NCBI RefSeq assembly: GCF_030435805.1
Contig: NC_081291.1
Location: forward strand, 13,787,001-13,851,000
DNA: 64,000 nt
Origin: Mustela lutreola
Lineage: Eukaryota; Chordata; Mammalia; Carnivora; Mustelidae
Direction: 5' to 3'
In this document: in pieces, positions 61,430 to 64,000 of the stretch
Numbering within the stretch: the first letter of the stretch is position 1
Layout: each line of letters opens with the position of its first letter
The notes under the pieces: generated by a model
Told to the model about the DNA's origin: nothing
The model's database searches: none
What the model saw: the letters and a program-made list of their open reading frames with translations, nothing else
Translations under genes and position numbers: made by a program

Positions 61430-61720
61430 ATAAAAACTCCCAGGGCAGCACACAAGGCCCTGCCTGGTCTGACATCTCCACAGGGCTCCCAGACATCAAC
61501 ACCTCCTCCTTGTCCCCCTTGTCAGCCACATTGACCTCGCTGTGCTTCAAGCCTGCCCACCTCAGCCTTTGCACCTACTGTTCCCTCCACCTGGAGCTTT
61601 GTCTCTCTAATGGGTGGTTCCTTCTCCTTTTTCACCTCCTCTGAAAGCCCTCCCTTTCCTGTCTGACACAGGCCCCATCACTCCAGGAGTCCAGCTACTC
61701 CTCACCTTGCCCCTGTTTTA
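61430..61720 (+). repeat. L2-like relic
   Basis: AGGCCCTGCCTGGTCTGACA, CAGCCTTTGCACCTACTGTT, CCCTCCACCTGGAGCTTTG and TGAAAGCCCTCCCTTTCC follow the L2 3' end; it lies antisense to the UNC13A transcript. Confidence 0.7.
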
Positions 61721-62036
61721 ATTTTTTCCTAGTACAAGAGAATCTTGTACTTGTCAGTCTGGCAGAAAAAAAAAAAAAAAAAAGGGCACACAAGCACCCA
61801 TCCAACATGGAAAAGCAGATTGCGGGCAAAGACAGGCCAGGACAAACTTTCCCCAAATGTTCTGCCTTTATGAACTACAATGGGGAAACTTGACTCTGGC
61901 CAGATTGCCCCACTATTGCCTCCTAGAGGAAAATCTTTAGGCGGGTAGAGGTCCCACTTGGAGGTATCCTGTGGCACGATGTTTGAATGAATGAATAAGA
62001 TTTTGGAGACTAAGCTCCAAGTATGTTTATATATTT

Positions 62037-62065
62037 ACACACACACACACAAACACACACACAGC
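62037..62065 (+). repeat. (CA)n microsatellite
   Basis: CA units with one A interruption. Confidence 0.9.
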
Positions 62066-62430
62066 CCTGGAGTTCCTGGTCTCTTTCTTGCCTGCCTGGA
62101 GAATTCTGGGAGAGGAAAAAGGGGCTCAGGGGGTGCCTGGGTCCAGGGAATCCCAAATCCTCTTTTTTTGGTGGGAGAGCTAGAGTTCTCACAGAATCTC
62201 CCCATAGGGTCCCAGTGGAAAGGGTCAAGGGCAGGGGTTTTGCTGGGCAGCCAGACATGGGACGGGGGAAGTGGGGGTGTTGGCCCAGAACCCCCATCCC
62301 TTATAAGGATTGGGGGAGGTCCCCTGAAGAGGGGTTAGCAGCAATGGGGAGCTGTGTCGGGTCATCCGATGTCAGCCCACCCTTAGATGGGGCACACAGG
62401 CCAAAGGGAGTAAGTAGTAGGGAGAGGGTG

Positions 62431-62486
62431 TGGCACTGGGATCTTCAGCAAAATCTCATGGCACTGGGATCTTCAGCAAAGTCTCA
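62431..62486 (+). repeat. 28-bp tandem duplication
   Basis: Two adjacent 28-base units beginning TGGCACTGGGATCTTCAGCA, differing at a single base (27 of 28 identical). Confidence 0.95.
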
Positions 62487-63137
62487 AGCAGCTCTCTAGG
62501 CCTCAGTTTTGCCATCTCTTAAATGGGTGGGTTGAACTCTATGATATGAGAATGGGATATGTTAGGGGAAAAGGAGAGGCAAACCCCCACAGGGAAGTGG
62601 GGGCAGCGCGGGTGCTTCAGAGCCGTCCACTCGGCCTCCAGGGTTTGGGCGCCCGAGGACGCATGTGCTTTTGAAATCCCATCCTCCCCTCCTTCCCCGT
62701 GTATTTTTTGCACAAAACGAAATGACACTCTGGTCCAACCTGGGCCCTCCAACGAGCATCCTAGTGCCTCCAACCCCGAGGCCACCCCAGGGGGCGCTCC
62801 AGGAAGCCCTGCCCCTCGCCCAGGGCCCGCCCCTTGAGGGAGCTGAGAGTTCCATACTTGGCAATTGGTCTTGGGCCCCAGGTCTTGGGGACCCATCTTA
62901 TGGCTTTTCCAGGGGACAGGAGGCAGGGCCTTCCCGTACCAGAGCCCCAGGATCTGGCCTCCTCCATAGGGGGCGAGACTTCCTCCCATCCCAGCTCCAA
63001 AGATCCCCTAGGCGCTGGGGACTTGGCTTCTTGTAGGGGATGTGGCTTCTTCCTTCATAGCGCCCTAGGGCGTGGCCTCTTGAGGGGGCGGGGCGTCATC
63101 CGTTCACAATTCCCTAGAGGGGCGCGCTAAGTCAAGG

Positions 63138-64000
<863 letters not shown>

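Overview
This is a vertebrate nuclear window with intron-split genes, CpG-island promoters and many interspersed repeats. About 33 copies of tRNA-Lys-derived carnivoran SINEs (CanSINEs) are recognisable, and many are of the subfamily with the 'TGCCTACTTGTGATCTCT' segment before the A-tail. That points to an arctoid carnivoran, most likely a mustelid; the species is inferred, not proven. The gene order PGLS - NIBAN3 - COLGALT1 (plus strand) then UNC13A (minus strand) is the order I know from human 19p13.11, so this looks like ordinary conserved synteny rather than transferred DNA.

Layout. 1-1930: SINE- and L1-rich intergenic DNA. 2072-9054: PGLS, five exons, complete, 258 residues; CpG-island promoter at about 1930-2480 and an ATTAAA poly(A) signal at 9256. 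9280-12522: intergenic repeats (MaLR LTR, L1, L2). 12523-28396: NIBAN3 (FAM129C), fourteen confidently read exons plus a probable last exon at the edge of an old L1 fragment. 28400-30154: short spacer ending in the COLGALT1 CpG-island promoter, which carries an array of CCTTTAAGG-like boxes. 30155-49023: COLGALT1, twelve exons, complete, 623 residues ending RDEL; 3' UTR to about 50440. 50440-58100: repeat-rich spacer with a U6 pseudogene and stacked SINEs. 58119-63257: probable UNC13A 3' UTR on the minus strand. 63258-63558: last coding exon of UNC13A (C2C domain). 63559-64000: UNC13A intron.

The four genes are not one pathway. PGLS is the second enzyme of the oxidative pentose phosphate pathway. 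NIBAN3 is a PH-domain Niban-family protein associated with B cells. COLGALT1 galactosylates hydroxylysine of collagens in the ER. UNC13A (Munc13-1) primes synaptic vesicles. COLGALT1 and UNC13A converge tail to tail. No CRISPR array, operon or whole mobile element with intact coding capacity is present. I see no new gene system; the points most worth checking are the NIBAN3 C-terminal exon, the COLGALT1 promoter repeats, the COLGALT1 3' UTR repeat cluster, the GT tract on a NIBAN3 splice donor, several CTCF-like sites, and multi-layer SINE insertions into single target sites.
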